A stretch of 64,000 nucleotides of DNA, taken from assembly GCF_049897565.1 (NCBI RefSeq), contig NZ_JAFCWM010000013.1, positions 115,448 to 179,447 on the forward strand. Reading direction: 5' to 3'. The position numbers and the translations under genes are program-made. Below are positions 51,815 through 62,100 of the stretch, in pieces. The notes beneath the pieces were generated by a model, which saw nothing but the letters and a program-made list of their open reading frames with translations, had not been told where the DNA came from and ran no database searches. Positions within the stretch are counted from its first letter, which is position 1. Every line of letters begins with the position of its first letter. This DNA comes from JAFCUW01 sp049897565. Its GTDB lineage: Bacteria; Pseudomonadota; Gammaproteobacteria; Burkholderiales; Burkholderiaceae_D.

Positions 51815-51911
51815 GAATTAGCTAAAATACGCGTGTCGGTTAAACTACTGTGTCGCGCTGCGAACGCGGGACTGATGCAACATATCCAACATCATAGCAA
51901 ACGGCAGACTC

Positions 51912-52343
51912 ATGGCAGTAGTGCACAAGACAGTTTTTATCGGTTATAGCGCGGAACAGATGTTCGATCTGGTCGCGAAGGTCGAAGATTACCCCAAGTT
52001 TTTACCCTGGTGCGGCGGCGTCAAGGTGCTCGAGCGCAGCGAGGAACGGCTTGTCGCTTGCCTCGCGATCAACTTCCACGGCGTAAAGCAAAGTTTCACT
52101 ACCGCAAACACCAATCAGCGCCCGACCCAGATGACGATGAAACTGGTGGACGGCCCGTTCAAGGTGATGGACGGGGTCTGGACGTTCAAGGCGCTGCGCG
52201 CCGACGCCTGCAAGATCGAGTTCGATCTGCGCTACGAGTTTTCCAGCTTGATCCTGGAGCAACTGATTGGGCCCGTCTTCGGCATGATCGCCAACAACAT
52301 GGTCGACTCGTTCTGCAAGCGCGCCGAAATCGCGTATGGCTGA
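51912..52343 (+). CDS. ratA: RatA/Coq10-like START-domain protein
   Basis: 143 aa. HKTVFIGYSAEQMFDLVAKVEDYPKFLPWC is cut here to its key part, YSAEQMFDLVAKVEDYP, the start of the coenzyme-Q-binding START fold; it ends SFCKRAEIAYG. E. coli RatA blocks 70S assembly, but most relatives are thought to aid ubiquinone handling. Overlaps rnfH by 8 bp. Confidence 0.92.
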   Translation: MAVVHKTVFIGYSAEQMFDLVAKVEDYPKFLPWCGGVKVLERSEERLVACLAINFHGVKQSFTTANTNQRPTQMTMKLVDGPFKVMDGVWTFKALRADACKIEFDLRYEFSSLILEQLIGPVFGMIANNMVDSFCKRAEIAYG

Positions 52344-52620
52344 GATGCTGCCGGTTGCCGTGTGCTATGCCACGCCGACGATGGAACTGTTGCGCGAGTT
52401 CGAGGTGGCGCCAGGCACCACCATCGGCGAGGCGCTGACGCAAAGCGGCGTGCTGGACGAACTCGGCATCGGTCTGGACACTTGCCCGGTTGGCATTTTT
52501 GCCAAGAAGAAGCAGCTTGACACCGTGCTGCGCGCGCAAGACCGCATCGAAATCTACCGGCCGCTGTTGGCCGATCCGAAGGACAGCCGGCGACGCCGCG
52601 CGGTCAAGAAGCACGCCTGA
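52336..52620 (+). CDS. rnfH: RnfH family protein
   Basis: 94 aa. Ubiquitin-like beta-grasp family UPF0125: VAVCYATP, LREFEVAPGTTIGEAL, GIFAKKKQLDTVLRAQDRIEI and IYRPLLADPKDSRRRR. Function unclear; always found with ratA and smpB. Confidence 0.93.
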   Translation: MAEMLPVAVCYATPTMELLREFEVAPGTTIGEALTQSGVLDELGIGLDTCPVGIFAKKKQLDTVLRAQDRIEIYRPLLADPKDSRRRRAVKKHA

Positions 52621-52636
52621 CGCCCGGTGTCCACCG

Positions 52637-53158
52637 CTACTGGCAGCCGGCCACGCCTTTGTCGATTTTAGCCGACTCGACCGCGCGTTGCTGGTCCGTC
52701 ATGTAACCGCGCTCGCCGTTCTTCTGCTGCACGCCGATGCGTGCGCCCGACTCGAACGTGCGCTTCGACAAGCGCAGCGCTTCGCACTGTTCCGCCTTGG
52801 CCAGCTTCGCTTCGCGCTCTTCCTTTTCTTTCAGCTCGACATCGGTCTTTTCCTTCTGGCGCCGGTTGTAATCGGCGTTGCGGTCGGCCGTCGTCGGCGC
52901 CGCTTTGGCCTTGGCGGCAGCCGGTGCGGCAACGGCAGGCGTGGCGGCAACGTCGCTCGGCACCAGCACCGGCGGCGCGGTCAGCACGCCGGGCGGCGCT
53001 TTCAGGATGTTTTTCAGCCGAATCGATGGCGGCGGAGCGCGGTCGGAAAATTGCTTGATGCCTTTTTCGTCGATCCACATGTATTGCGCCTGCGCCAGCG
53101 TGGCAAACGCCATCAGGGCGGTGGCCGCCAGCAGGCGCGCGCGGGAAGTAGTAGTCAT
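52637..53158 (-). CDS. DUF4124 domain protein, exported
   Basis: 173 aa. A signal peptide (~1-24) leads to the DUF4124 motif YMWIDEKGIKQFSDRAPPP. An Ala/Pro linker and a charged Lys/Glu coiled coil (~95-130) follow, with two Cys (EQCEALR and GCQ) that may form a disulfide. The family is periplasmic, of unknown role. Converges on rnfH with 16 bp between and is divergent from guaB. Confidence 0.87.
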   Translation of the reverse strand: MTTTSRARLLAATALMAFATLAQAQYMWIDEKGIKQFSDRAPPPSIRLKNILKAPPGVLTAPPVLVPSDVAATPAVAAPAAAKAKAAPTTADRNADYNRRQKEKTDVELKEKEEREAKLAKAEQCEALRLSKRTFESGARIGVQQKNGERGYMTDQQRAVESAKIDKGVAGCQ

Positions 53159-53277
53159 TGCAGGTCCAGATCAGTTGCCGTACGTCACTACACCCTGATT
53201 CGGTAACGCTGTCAATCCGTATCGTCGGGTTAAGCGGCAAAAAGCGGCCCGGCCCGGACGGCCGGCACGAACTTCTG

Positions 53278-53283
53278 TATAAT
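53278..53283 (+). promoter_or_regulatory. -10 box of the guaB promoter
   Basis: A perfect TATAAT, 27 bp before the guaB ATG. The GC-rich upstream sequence shows no clear -35. GC-rich discriminator-type control of guaB by ppGpp is known elsewhere but is not demonstrable here. Confidence 0.5.
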
Positions 53284-53310
53284 TCGCTTTTGCGCCAATA
53301 GGAAAATGCT

Positions 53311-54771
53311 ATGCGTCTACTTCAGAAAGCACTCACGTTCGATGATGTGCTGCTCGTTCCGGCTTATTCAAACGTTCTTCCCGCCGACACCTCCCTCAAG
53401 ACCCGCCTGACCCGCAACATTTCGCTGAACATCCCGCTGCTGTCGGCCGCGATGGATACCGTCACCGAAGCGCGCCTGGCCATTGCAATGGCGCAAGAGG
53501 GCGGCATCGGCATCATCCACAAGAACCTGACGCCGAAAGAACAGGCGCGCGAAGTGGCACGCGTCAAGCGTTTCGAGGCCGGCGTGCTGCGCGACCCGAT
53601 CACCATTCCGCCGGACATGAAGATTCGCGACGTCATCAAGCTCACCGAACAGTACGGCATCAGCGGCTTCCCTGTCGTTGAAGGCAAGACCGTGGTCGGC
53701 ATCATCACCAACCGCGACTTGCGCTTCGAAGAAGAACTCGACGCCGAAGCGCGCGCCAAGATGACCCCGCGCGAAAAGCTGGTGTACGTCAAGGAAGATG
53801 CCGACACGGCCGAAGCGAAGCGCCTGATGAACAAGCACCGCCTCGAGCGCGTGCTGGTCGTCAACGATGAGTTCGAGCTGCGCGGCCTGATCACCGTGAA
53901 AGACATCCAGAAGTCCCATGAGCACCCGTTCGCCTCCAAAGATGCGCTCGGCAAGCTGCTGGTCGGCGCCGCGGTCGGCGTCAGCGAGCGCGACGAGGAG
54001 CGCATCGACCTCTTGGTCGCCGCCGGCGTCGACGTGCTGGTAGTCGACACCGCCCACGGCCATTCGCAAGGCATCCTCGACCGTGTACGCTGGATCAAGA
54101 CGCGCCATCCGCAAGTGGACGTTATCGGTGGCAACATCGCCACCGCCGCCGCCGCGCTGGCGCTGGTCGAATACGGCGCCGACGCGGTCAAGGTCGGCAT
54201 CGGCCCTGGCTCGATCTGCACCACCCGGATCGTTGCCGGCGTCGGCGTGCCGCAGATCACTGCGATCTCGAACGTCGCTGACGCCCTCAAGGGCAGCGGC
54301 GTTCCGTGCATCGCCGACGGCGGCATCCGCTTCTCGGGCGACATCTCGAAAGCGCTGGCAGCGGGCGCATCGACCGTCATGATGGGCTCGATGTTCGCCG
54401 GCACCGAAGAGGCGCCGGGCGAAGTAATCCTGTACCAGGGCCGCAGCTACAAGTCCTACCGCGGCATGGGCAGCCTCGGTGCGATGGCGGACGGCTCGGC
54501 CGACCGCTACTTCCAGGACGCCAACGCCAAGGCCGAGAAGTTCGTGCCGGAAGGCATCGAAGGGCGCGTTGCCTACAAGGGCAGCGTGCTGGCGATCATC
54601 TACCAGATGGTCGGCGGCGTGCGCCAGTCGATGGGCTACTGCGGTTGCTCGACGATCGACGAGCTGCGCGAGAAGGCCGAGTTTGTCGAGATCACCTCGG
54701 CCGGCATGCGCGAATCGCATGTCCATGACGTGCAGATCACGAAGGAAGCTCCGAACTATCGTTCCGAGTAA
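53311..54771 (+). CDS. guaB: Inosine-5'-monophosphate dehydrogenase
   Basis: 486 aa. TIM barrel with catalytic Cys303 (GIGPGSICTTRIVAGVGVP), two CBS domains inserted at about 95-205 (YGISGFPVVEGKTVVGIIT), and the flap after MGSMFAGTEEAPGE. It oxidises IMP to XMP, the first step to GMP; guaA follows. Confidence 0.98.
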   Translation: MRLLQKALTFDDVLLVPAYSNVLPADTSLKTRLTRNISLNIPLLSAAMDTVTEARLAIAMAQEGGIGIIHKNLTPKEQAREVARVKRFEAGVLRDPITIPPDMKIRDVIKLTEQYGISGFPVVEGKTVVGIITNRDLRFEEELDAEARAKMTPREKLVYVKEDADTAEAKRLMNKHRLERVLVVNDEFELRGLITVKDIQKSHEHPFASKDALGKLLVGAAVGVSERDEERIDLLVAAGVDVLVVDTAHGHSQGILDRVRWIKTRHPQVDVIGGNIATAAAALALVEYGADAVKVGIGPGSICTTRIVAGVGVPQITAISNVADALKGSGVPCIADGGIRFSGDISKALAAGASTVMMGSMFAGTEEAPGEVILYQGRSYKSYRGMGSLGAMADGSADRYFQDANAKAEKFVPEGIEGRVAYKGSVLAIIYQMVGGVRQSMGYCGCSTIDELREKAEFVEITSAGMRESHVHDVQITKEAPNYRSE

Positions 54772-54782
54772 TTCCAGGACGA

Positions 54783-54812
54783 CGCGGCGACCAGTTCGCC
54801 GCGTTTGCTTTT
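54783..54812 (+). terminator. Hairpin with T-rich tail between guaB and guaA
   Basis: CGCGGCGA-CCAGT-TCGCCGCG followed by TTTGCTTTT. It probably gives partial termination between the two purine genes. Confidence 0.6.
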
Positions 54813-54847
54813 CAAGCATCACCTTTGCCACTACAGACATCTCCCCC

Positions 54848-56458
<1,611 letters not shown>

Positions 56459-56566
56459 GGTTGCCAAGTGGCAATAGCTAGTTTACGCAGCTTTTTTAGC
56501 AATCACCAACGATTCACCCGTCGCTGAACAGGCCGGGTGCATCGCTGGCGAACTCATTTATTTTTG

Positions 56567-57607
56567 CCTGATTATGTTCTTTCCTCAGCCTTTCCCAAGA
56601 TCATCCGTTTGGGACACGGTCTCGTCTGTGCCACCGCGACCGCTAGCCGCGGCACCATGGCGGCCAAATCGGCGCGTCGATTAAAGCGGTATTGGACCTC
56701 GGCAAGGTAGCGCCGGGCGTACTTTGCAAACTTGAACGCGTGATGAGTTCCCGACAAGGCCGTTTTAAGGTTGCCCAGCAGGACATTGAGCCATCTGAAG
56801 GGCTCGATTTCGGTGCCGGCCTTGCCGCGCGGGGCCAATGCCACCTTATGCGTGTAACCGAGCCGCTCGAGCACTTCAAAACCCAACAGCCCGTCGGACA
56901 CCACGCAACTGCCCGGCGCCACGGCCAGCCGCGCCCAGAGCGTCAGGGCCGCGAACGAGAAGCCGGCGACCGGATCGAAACGCACTCGCTGCGGACGCCC
57001 CTCGCGCATTTCCACGGCCGCGACGAAGGCCACCTTGTTCGACGATCCGCGTCCCGGTCCGCCGCCAGTGCGTTCCCCGCCCAGGTAGGCGTCATCGACA
57101 CGGACATCGCCTTCCAGTGGGCGATCGGCCTCGCGCTGGGCCATCGCTTCCATCAGCTTGTGCTTGAGCAGCCAGGCGGCCTTCCAGGAAATGCCCAATT
57201 GCCGCATCAAAGCCAGCGCTGCGATGTTCGTCTTCGACTGCGTGATCAGGTAGATCGCCAGGAACCACTTCGTCAACGGTAGGTGACCATGCTCCATCAC
57301 CGTTCCTGAGCGCAGGCTGGTCTGATGCCGACAGGCGCCACACTGCCAGTAACGTCGTCCCTGACGCCTGAATTCGTAAGCGGTTGTATGGCCGCATGGG
57401 CAAACAAACCCGTGCGGCCAGCGCGCCTTGATAAATGCGGCTTCGCACTGTTCCTCGGTGCCGTACTCCTTCAGGAATGCTGCCAGGGACAGCCCCTTCT
57501 GAAACTGAATTCCGTTGATCGCCATCATCGTCTCCTCAGTAACTCAAACATTCTGAAGATTTGACCCGTAGGGAGCGGTAGAGTTCTGAGAAAAGAACAT
57601 AATCAGG
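56567..57607 (-). mobile_element. Complete IS1595-family insertion sequence
   Basis: 1041 bp bounded by 22-bp inverted repeats (56567-56588 and 57586-57607, start CCTGATTATGTTCTTT, one mismatch). An exact 8-bp target duplication TATTTTTG flanks it (56559-56566 and 57608-57615). Eight bases is the usual IS1595 target size. One transposase gene fills it, with its stop inside the left repeat. Intact ends and perfect duplication suggest a recent insertion. Confidence 0.93.
56572..57528 (-). CDS. IS1595-family transposase
   Basis: 318 aa. An N-terminal zinc ribbon (CPCGH...CGACRHQ) is followed by TSLRSGTVMEHGHLPLTKWF and the catalytic core with acidic residues in VRVDDAYLGGERTGG and VVSDGLLGFEVL, plus the NVLLGNLKTAL helix and KYARRYLAEVQYRFNRR near the end. 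It moves the element by a DDE-type mechanism. The frame is intact, so it is probably active. Confidence 0.94.
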   Translation of the reverse strand: MMAINGIQFQKGLSLAAFLKEYGTEEQCEAAFIKARWPHGFVCPCGHTTAYEFRRQGRRYWQCGACRHQTSLRSGTVMEHGHLPLTKWFLAIYLITQSKTNIAALALMRQLGISWKAAWLLKHKLMEAMAQREADRPLEGDVRVDDAYLGGERTGGGPGRGSSNKVAFVAAVEMREGRPQRVRFDPVAGFSFAALTLWARLAVAPGSCVVSDGLLGFEVLERLGYTHKVALAPRGKAGTEIEPFRWLNVLLGNLKTALSGTHHAFKFAKYARRYLAEVQYRFNRRADLAAMVPRLAVAVAQTRPCPKRMILGKAEERT

Positions 57608-58878
57608 TATTTTTGAATTTAACGTGGAGCGAACCTCCGATTGGATTAGCGAGTTCGTCTGTATGAATCTCATACGTCAGCGTAGTAGAGCATAATTTTT
57701 CTAACTCGCCGAAGTCAAGCCAGACAGGCGGCATTTCTTCTGACTGGCGATGCTTGACCTGATGAACATAGAAGCAAGCTTTGCCTGAATCCACTGTCAG
57801 CCTATCCCTAGTCGGATCTCGATCTCGTAGAACGTCGTCAAGCGTTCGAATCCTTGGTGGGGTGAATATAGAATGGTTGATCGACGTCCCTGAGAACCTG
57901 TCACGCTTTGTGGGCTGGTTCGGAGCGCTGGGCTGAGCGCCAACATTATCAGCATCCGACAGAACTGCTTGGCCATCGCAGGTAAGAAAAACATCCATTT
58001 TCGACGCAGGCGCGGTTCCATCGATGTTGGAAATTTGCAAGTCTACCTGCTTTATTGCAGCGCATCGACGAGCATAGTCATAACAGTCTTTCAGGAAAAT
58101 TCTGTACTCCTCCAATTATCGATCTACATCGATGTTAAATGCTCGATCATAGCTAGTTGTCAGGCTATGCAAGTTGGAGCCTATCTGCGTGGCTAGAGGA
58201 TAGCTGCTAAGGTTCGGCATCTCGGTCGCCCCGATATACGGGAATTTCTTTCGAACCTTGTCCATACGTGGCGTAACGAAGTCTAGCTCATCGATAAGAC
58301 TTTGCTGTTCGATTAGTAATATCGACCCGCCATCCGCAAAGGTCAGTATTGGCCTGGGCTGACGATTGGCATAAGTGGCCAGTTGTTTGCGCAATTCTCG
58401 AACTTCAAGTTCTTCGTCTGTTGGGCCATCTGGAAGACGTGCCGATTCCGGCGGTTTCATTACCGTAATTCCACGTGAACGGAACTTCAGGGACAGGCCC
58501 AAGTCTGCGGTGATTACAGAAACAGCCAGTTCAGGTTCCGCGCTCGAAAGTTCGATAGCCGCAGCTACTAATCGGTCATCTGGTGTACGCGGGTCTAACC
58601 CGTGCGATTTAAAGTCCAGCATCGGTTCGTTAGGCAGGAAGCGCAAAGTAACGCCTTGCCGAATTGAAGGCTGATCAAATGCGCGCGCCAACCAGCTGGC
58701 ATAGTCACCGGCCCGCTTGCGGAGTTTCTTCGTCTGGTGTTCCGCCTTATGCTTGTCCAGCTCAGCCAGGAACACGGCACAAATGACCAAGTCAACGGAT
58801 CTGATCCAATCTCAGAAAATGCATCGCTATGTTCGTATCAACAAAAATAGTGCTTTTCAAAGATGGCGTTTTGCCCAT
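57603..58878 (-). pseudogene. Disrupted PIN-like nuclease-domain gene
   Basis: ATG 58878 (AGGA upstream) starts GKTPSLKSTIFVDTNIAMHFL, cut here to IFVDTNIAMHFLRLDQI, a PIN-domain start with the catalytic Asp. A stop follows at 58792-58794. The family sequence resumes in another frame (DLVICAVFLAELDKHKAEH), implying a deletion plus frameshift. That frame runs about 220 codons to an in-frame TAA at 58116-58118, and the same frame continues (LEEYRIFLKDCYDYARRC) for about 170 codons. The last codon and stop now come from the IS end. The uninterrupted protein would be about 420 aa. GC content is visibly lower than in neighbours, suggesting horizontal origin. Confidence 0.75.
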
Positions 58879-59192
58879 GAATAATCCTGTGATTAATATG
58901 CCAAAGTTTTAACTAGAAAACATTATGCCATGTGGACCTCAAGCTGGCGTGGCAACGTGCGATCGAAGAGGTTGAGCGGCAGGCCTCCACTCTGAAAGCC
59001 TGCGCGGCTGACGGCGATTGGAGATTTCAGGGGCTTTTTTCATGCCCGGGCTGGCCGGATCGCGCAGCGTCGGTGCGCACCTCGTGCGCGCTCGAACGCT
59101 GAGCGCACACGGAAAGATTTTCCTCGCGACAGCTTCGAATCGCCGACAATACTGCGATATGTTAGCTGTAATTGCGATGCCCAAAGGATGTC
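58879..59192. other. Intergenic region upstream of the peptide synthetase
   Basis: About 310 bp. The first ~50 bp are AT-rich, and from ~58930 the composition returns to high GC. A 6-bp hairpin (GCAGGC/GCCTGC, 58979-59003) and the run GGGGCTTTTTT at 59030-59040 look like a decayed terminator. A 56-codon GTG frame from ~58930 is not recognisable. No clear promoter was found, though GATATGTT at 59155-59162 is a weak -10 candidate. Confidence 0.4.
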
Positions 59193-62100
59193 ATGAATGA
59201 AGAGATAGTCGCGCCGGAAGTTGCTGGCGTTCACGCCGAGATCCTCTACGGCCCTTCCGCCCCTGCGCTGCTGCGCGAAGAAATCCTGGCGGATCTGCTC
59301 GAGGCGAGCGCGCGCCGCACTCCCGAGCAGATTGCATTGATTTTTGGCGATACAAAGCTCAGCTATGGGGAGCTGGATCGGCTCGCCGACCTGGCCGCAT
59401 CACGCCTGATCGACGCCGGCCTGGGCCCCGGCAGCATCGTCGGGCTGTGGATGGAGCGCGGCGTCGACTTGCTGGTGCTGCAGGCCGCCATTGCCAAGGT
59501 CGGCGCGGCCTGGCTGCCGGTCGACCAGGACACGCCGGTCGAACGATTGCGCGTTTGCCTCGAAGACGCCGCTGCGGCCGGGGTCGTGACCAGCGCCGCG
59601 CTGTCCGGCCAGCTGGCCGGCGCCAAGGTGACCGTGTGGGAGGCGCCGCGGCTGTTGCTACCGGTGGAACCCGGACGCGCCCTGCGCCGGCGCGCCGCCG
59701 TCGCCCCCGACAGTCCCGCGTATGTCATCTATACCTCCGGCTCGACGGGCAAGCCCAAAGGTATCGTCATCTCGCAGCGCAGCATCTGCCATTTTCTGCG
59801 CAGCGAGAACCAGGTACTGGGCATCGGCGCCGGCGACCGCGTCTATCAGGGCTTTTCGGTTGCCTTCGACATGTCGTTCGAAGAGATCTGGATCGCCTAC
59901 CTGGTCGGCGCCACGCTGTGGATCGGACCGAAGGAGATTGCGGGCGACCCCGAAACGCTGCCACGCATGCTCGCCGCCAACGGCGTCAGCGTGCTGCACG
60001 CGGTGCCGACGCTGCTGGCGCTGTTCAGCCAGGACGTGCCCGGGCTGCGGCTGATCAACCTGGGCGGCGAAAGCTGTCCCGCATCGCTGGTCGAACGCTG
60101 GGCCCGGCCCGGGCGCCAGATATTCAATACCTACGGTCCGACCGAGGCCACCGTGTCGGCCAGCGTGGCGCGCCTGGAGCCGGGACGCCCGATCACGATC
60201 GGCACGCCGCTTCCCAATTACGGCCTGTTGGTCATCGGCACCGAAGGCCCCGCACTCGCGCTGCAGCCGCGCGGCCAGACCGGCGAACTGTGCATCACCG
60301 GGCCCGGGCTCGCGGCCGGCTATCTGGGCCGCCCCGACCTGACGGCGGAAAAATTCCTGCGCAACCCGTGGGCGAGCGGCGTGCACGACGCTTTCCTGTA
60401 CCGCACCGGCGACCTGGCCCGCATCGATGCGCACGGCCAGGTGCAATGCCTGGGCCGAACCGACGACCAGGTCAAGATCCGCGGCTTTCGCGTGGAGCTG
60501 GGCGAGATCGAGGCGGTGCTGGCGCAGCAGCCGCGCGTGGGGACGGTCGCGGTGCTTTTGCGCAACGACGACGGCATCGACCAGCTGGTGGCGTACGTGG
60601 TGCCCTCTGGCGCCGGCGACGTCGACGCCCCGCGTCTGCGCCATGCGCTGACCGCGCTGCTGCCGCCCTATATGGTGCCTGGCCGCTACGAACACCTGGC
60701 GCTGATGCCGCGCCTGACGTCGGGCAAGATCGATCGCAAGGTACTGCGTGCCATGCCGCTTTCCGCTCCCGCGCCAAACGCCGCCGCCGATTCCGACCTG
60801 CCCGAGACCGTCGCCGAGGCCGCTCTTTTTAAGGCGCTGGCGACGCTGTTTCCCGGCATGCCGATCCGGCGCGAAGCCGATTTTTTCAACGACCTGGGCG
60901 GGCATTCTTTTTTTGCCGCGCGGCTGGCGTCGGCGTTGCGCGCCGATCCGGCATTTGCCCATGTCACGGTGCGCGACATTTATCAGCAACGCCAGGTCGG
61001 GCGCATCGCCGCGGCACTGGCCGAGCCTCACGAGGCGCATCTGGCCCAGGCCGACTGGACGCCGCCGTCCGCCTTCAAGCGCTGGCGCTGCGCGCTGGCG
61101 CAGGCGGCGGCGGTGCCGCCGCTGGTGACGCTGCGCATGGCGCAATGGCTGGCCCCTTTCTTCACCTACCATTACTTCACCGGCGAACCCGGCGACTCGG
61201 TGGCGCGCGCGATCGCCGCCGCAATCCTTGTGTTCCTGCTCGCCACGCTGATGGAGTTTCTTGTCGCCATCACCGGCAAGTGGCTCATTGCCGGGCGCAT
61301 GCGGGCCGGTTCCTATCCGCTGTGGGGCTTGACCTATTACCGCTGGTGGCTGGCCGATCGTCTGATTGACGGGGCGCCTGCCTACCTGCTCAGCGGCTCG
61401 TCGCTGTACAACTGGTGGCTGCGCGCGCTTGGCGCCAAGGTGGGGCGCTCGGTGATCATCGGCTCGATGACGCTGCGCGCGCCCGACCTGCTGCGCATCG
61501 GCGACGGCGCCAGCATCGGTAACGCGGTGAACATCGAAAATGGCCGGGTCGAGCGGGGCCGGCTGGTACTGGGCCCGGTTGAACTGGGCGCCGACACGTG
61601 TGTCTCGTCATTCTGCCTTCTCGAAGGAAACACGGCGGTTGGGGTTCTAGGCCATCTGCAGGGCCAGTCGGCGCTCGCCGATGGCGTGACGGTGCCGCCC
61701 GCACGCGTGTGGGCCGGCTCGCCCGCCCGCGACGTTGGCCCGTTCGTGCCGGAACTGCCGCCACGTCCGGCGGTGACCGAGCTGCGTCTGGCCGGCGAAG
61801 CCTTGTTCTTCATGGTTGGCATGCTGCTGGTCTCGACCCTGTTCTTCATGCCGGTGTTCCCCAGCTTCATACTGATCGACTGGCTTGACGACATCGGCAC
61901 GCTGCCATGGCTGCCCAGCGGCGCAATGGCCACCGCTCTGGCGCGCTATTTTTTGCTGGCGTTTCCCGCCAGCGCGGTGCTCATCGTCGCCACGCTGCTG
62001 GTGTCGGCCGCCATCCGCTGGAGCTTCCTGCCGCGCCTCATGCCGGGCCGCTACCGCATTCACAGTAACGCCTACTGCGCCAAATGGCTGGTCAGCCATA

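Noticed and set aside
51795..51828. TTGTTG/TAAAAT as a ratA promoter
   Set aside because: The spacer is 22 bp, too long for confidence.
57603..58115. Separate 170-aa gene starting at TTG 58115
   Set aside because: The TTG follows an in-frame TAA directly, and the sequence continues the PIN-like protein, so it is the tail of one broken gene.
58930..59103. 56-codon frame upstream of the synthetase
   Set aside because: No good ribosome site and no recognisable motif; contains hairpin and T-run sequence more like intergenic DNA.
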